Shown piece after piece: positions 61,597 to 64,000 of a stretch of 64,000 bases of DNA. The notes under the pieces are model-generated. The model made no database searches. It was not told the DNA's origin and worked only from the letters and a program-made list of their open reading frames with translations. The position numbers and the translations under genes are program-made. Numbering within the stretch: the first letter of the stretch is position 1; every line of letters begins with the position of its first letter. Source of the stretch: a bacterium (GTDB lineage Bacteria; Zhuqueibacterota; Zhuqueibacteria; Residuimicrobiales; Krinioviventaceae); NCBI GenBank assembly GCA_029561455.1, contig JAKQIY010000030.1, forward strand, positions 62,001-126,000, given 5' to 3'.

Positions 61597-62823
61597 ATGC
61601 AAATAAATAAATACTTGTTGCTGGTTTTCATGTTCCTGGCGCTGACTGCTCGGGCGCAGAATGAAAAGTCCATTCAGGTCAAACCGGGCATCGATGTCTT
61701 ATTGCAGGAGAAGATGGACCTCATCCGGGGCAAGCGCCTAGGCCTCATAACCAATCCCACCGGCATTACCGCCAACCTGACCGGTACGATCGATACCCTC
61801 TACCGGCATCCCGATGTGAACCTGGTGGCGCTGTTCGGCCCGGAACACGGGGTGCGAGGCAACATAATTGCCGGCAAGCAAATTGAAAATTTTCGTGACG
61901 AGCAAACCGGCCTGCCGGTGTACAGTCTCTATGGCAAACAAAAAAAGCCAACTCCTGAAATGTTGAAAGATATTGATGTTTTGGTTTTTGATATACAGGA
62001 CATCGGCTCGCGGGCTTATACCTATATTAATACCATGGCTTACGCCATACAGGCAGCGCAGGAAAACCACATCCCCATCCTGGTGCTCGACCGGCCGAAT
62101 CCCCTGGGCGGGGAACTGGTGGAAGGCCCCATGCTGGAACCGGCATTCAAGTCGTTCATCGGCTTGTATGAAATTCCTTATATTTATGGATTGACTATCG
62201 GGGAACTGGCGGCTTTTATCAATACGGAATTCAATATCAATGCCGACCTGACGGTGATACCCATGCAGGGGTGGCGGCGTTCCATGACCTTTGCCGATAC
62301 CGGCCTGCCCTGGGCGCCCACCTCGCCGCATGTTCCGCAAGCGCAAACCCCGTTTTTTGTGGCTACCACCGGTTGTCTTGGCGAACTGCAAACCATTCAC
62401 GGTGGAGTCGGGTATACTTTGCCGTTTGAATTACTCGGCGGCCCGTGGATCGACGGCCGGCAACTTGCCGATTCATTAAATGCCCTGGCGTTGCCGGGCG
62501 TGCATTTCCGGCCGTTGTATTATAGTCCGTTTTATTTTTCTTTTCAGAATCAGCAAATCCAGGGTGTGCAAATTCATATCACCGATACTAAAGCCTACCG
62601 TCCCATGCTCACACAAATTCATATCCTGGTCACTTTGCATAAACTTTATCCGCAGCAGGAACTGTTTCCGGCGGAGCATATCGCCATGTTCGACCGCGCA
62701 ATGGGTACGGATCGGGTGCGGTTGCAGATTCTTGAAAATGACGATGCCGACGTCATTTATCAAAACCTCACCGAAAAACTGGCAAACTATTTAACGACCA
62801 GGGAAAAATATCTGCTCTACTGA
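61597..62823 (+). CDS. namZ: NamZ-type exo-beta-N-acetylmuramidase (DUF1343)
   Basis: NamZ removes MurNAc from the end of peptidoglycan chains. The 408-residue secreted protein (signal about 1-20, ending ARAQ) has the DUF1343 signatures: RLGLITNPTGI, ALFGPEHGVRG, DVLVFDIQDIGSRAYTYI, VLDRPNPLGGELVEGP, PYIYGLTIGELA, and WAPTSPHVPQ. It is complete. It lies 11 bases after the AmpG-like permease, probably in one operon for peptidoglycan turnover. Confidence 0.9.
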   Translation: MQINKYLLLVFMFLALTARAQNEKSIQVKPGIDVLLQEKMDLIRGKRLGLITNPTGITANLTGTIDTLYRHPDVNLVALFGPEHGVRGNIIAGKQIENFRDEQTGLPVYSLYGKQKKPTPEMLKDIDVLVFDIQDIGSRAYTYINTMAYAIQAAQENHIPILVLDRPNPLGGELVEGPMLEPAFKSFIGLYEIPYIYGLTIGELAAFINTEFNINADLTVIPMQGWRRSMTFADTGLPWAPTSPHVPQAQTPFFVATTGCLGELQTIHGGVGYTLPFELLGGPWIDGRQLADSLNALALPGVHFRPLYYSPFYFSFQNQQIQGVQIHITDTKAYRPMLTQIHILVTLHKLYPQQELFPAEHIAMFDRAMGTDRVRLQILENDDADVIYQNLTEKLANYLTTREKYLLY

Positions 62824-63021
62824 CCGGGGGCAATAATCGGGGAATAAAAAGATTGTTTTGCAGGGTTGAAGTGTAAAAAAACACGTTATAGGTCTTCAAC
62901 TGTTTAAATTACAATTTTTTACTTGGATACAATTTTTTTTGTCGATATAATAATTAAAATCGTTTCTATAATTAGTGAATGTTTGACAAGATAATTACAG
63001 ATATACTGGTATTGGTATTTT

Positions 63022-64000
63022 ATGAAGTATTTATATTTTAATATTATTGTGGTAATCATACTATCCCTGCTTTCCTGTCATTCGCCGGGATCAAATGCGA
63101 ATATCACGATACCGTTGTCCCGATCGGATTATCGCGTCAATATAGAGGCGGAAGGAGAACTGGACGCTGTGCGATCGCATGTTTTAGTAACCCCGCGCAT
63201 CAGGTATATCGCAAAACTGACCTGGTTGTTGCCGGAAGGATCGCGGGTCGGCAAAGATGAACTGGTTTACCGGCTGGAGGCGGATGAATTGCAAAATCAG
63301 TATTTAACTGCCATCGACCAGTTGGAAATTGTCAAAGCCGACGCCGTGGCCAAGAATGCCGAGCTGGAACTGCAACAGTTGTTATACGAAACCCAATACC
63401 GTAACGCTATGGCTTCCGTTAAAGCTGCGCAATTGCAATTAGCCAAACTGGAATTCGAACCGCCCAAAATTCAGGAAATAAAAAAGCTGGAAATCGCCCG
63501 CTATGAAGTCGAGGCCAAGCAAAGCAGTCAAAAAATGAGCTCTCTGGAAAAAATTCAGGCGGAAGAACGCGCTCACATGGAACTGTTAATTCGCCAGGCG
63601 GAGAATAAAGTAGCGGTTATTAAAGAGAGTATGGATTTAATGATAGTCAAATCCCCGGTCGATGGTCTGGTCATTTATGAAGAAAACTGGATGACGGATG
63701 AAAAGTTAAAACCCGGCGACCAGGTTTTCCCGGGAATGCCAATAATAAAAATTCCGGATATGTCGGCTATGCAGGTTATTTTGCAACTGGGTGAGAGTGA
63801 CGCCCAACGGGTAAAAAAAGGACACAAAGCCGCTATTACTGTTCCCACTCTGGATAACCTGGTATTACCCGGCCGGGTAACGAGTGTCGATAAAGTTGCC
63901 AAACCGATCCGCAGAGGCTCCAAAGTCCGTAAAGTAGAAGTCATTGTCGCAATCGACAGCCTGGCGCAGGCTCTGTTACCCGGCCTTACCGCCCGGTGCC
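63022..64000 (+). CDS. Membrane fusion protein (HlyD/RND adaptor family), lipoprotein, 3' end outside window
   Basis: The frame from ATG 63022 stays open to the window end (326 codons). A lipobox (LSLLSC) near residue 18 indicates a lipoprotein. The sequence has the MFP order: a barrel-sandwich first half (RVNIEAEGELDAVRS, LPEGSRVGKDELVYRLE), a long helical hairpin (about 93-200), the second lipoyl half (IVKSPVDGLVIYEENW, KPGDQVFPGMPIIKI), and a beta-barrel part (QVILQLGESDAQRVKKG). It is the periplasmic adaptor of an ABC or RND exporter whose other genes would follow outside. Confidence 0.88.
   Translation, partial: MKYLYFNIIVVIILSLLSCHSPGSNANITIPLSRSDYRVNIEAEGELDAVRSHVLVTPRIRYIAKLTWLLPEGSRVGKDELVYRLEADELQNQYLTAIDQLEIVKADAVAKNAELELQQLLYETQYRNAMASVKAAQLQLAKLEFEPPKIQEIKKLEIARYEVEAKQSSQKMSSLEKIQAEERAHMELLIRQAENKVAVIKESMDLMIVKSPVDGLVIYEENWMTDEKLKPGDQVFPGMPIIKIPDMSAMQVILQLGESDAQRVKKGHKAAITVPTLDNLVLPGRVTSVDKVAKPIRRGSKVRKVEVIVAIDSLAQALLPGLTARC

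Noticed and set aside
61738-62400. A 220-codon minus-strand open frame inside namZ
   Set aside because: It is opposite the DUF1343 core motifs, with a His/Arg/Gly-rich antisense composition. It is a shadow frame.

Overview
The window looks like a chromosomal segment of a Gram-negative bacterium of the Fibrobacterota-Chlorobiota-Bacteroidota (FCB) group or a neighbouring lineage such as Calditrichota or KSB1. The reasons are: a fused LpxC-FabZ protein inside a lipid A cluster; a secreted esterase ending in the 'NYPNPFNPST' sorting module typical of type IX secretion cargo; an outer-membrane lipoprotein with the domain order of PorE; many small outer-membrane barrels; and RNase Y. The phylum placement is inferred from gene content only. 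No 16S gene is present.

Layout. 1-14534 is one long plus-strand envelope and housekeeping block: bamA (its start lies outside the window), skp/ompH, lpxD, lpxC-fabZ, lpxA, a lipoate ligase or octanoyltransferase, dxr, rseP, a terminator, then gcvT, comB, ftsK and lolA. 14593-36422 is looser accessory DNA. It holds a short-chain dehydrogenase, a radical SAM/SPASM protein, a small acidic secreted protein, an outer-membrane barrel, a DUF2283 gene behind a frameshifted toxin-like gene, a DUF2207/LemA pair, ThrH, a membrane metallophosphoesterase, a CxxxY-type CcmE, a PabB-PabC fusion, two barrel proteins, the secreted esterase, a cysteine-rich small protein, a lipoprotein SpoIIE-phosphatase receptor and a ThuA-like lipoprotein. 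Intergenic repeats, hairpins and one MITE-like element lie between them.

36817-48126 is a translation and cell-division block. A promoter drives tRNA-Gly, tRNA-Cys and tRNA-Leu. After them come tRNA-Val, thrS, infC (with a probable AUU start), rpmI, rplT, pheS, pheT, a ZapB-like coiled coil, zapA, a probable 6S RNA, rny, ymdB and folD. 48213-57338 carries a flavodoxin-fold quinone reductase, ablB without ablA, a C_GCAxxG_C_C protein, an amidohydrolase lipoprotein, a barrel protein, and a three-gene operon of OmpA-coiled coil, PorE-like lipoprotein and TPR protein. 57771-64000 has pyrC, a dense repeat island without genes, a BFN/UVR protein, an AmpG-like permease next to NamZ (peptidoglycan recycling), and the start of a lipoprotein membrane-fusion protein cut by the window end.

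The main themes are outer-membrane building (BamA, Skp, lipid A, LolA, RseP), wall-anchored envelope lipoproteins, and translation. No CRISPR array, prophage or intact insertion sequence was seen. The best candidates for something undescribed are the lipoprotein receptor that joins a CBM20-like domain, a sugar-binding-like jelly roll and a 7TM module to a SpoIIE phosphatase, and the PorE-like operon.
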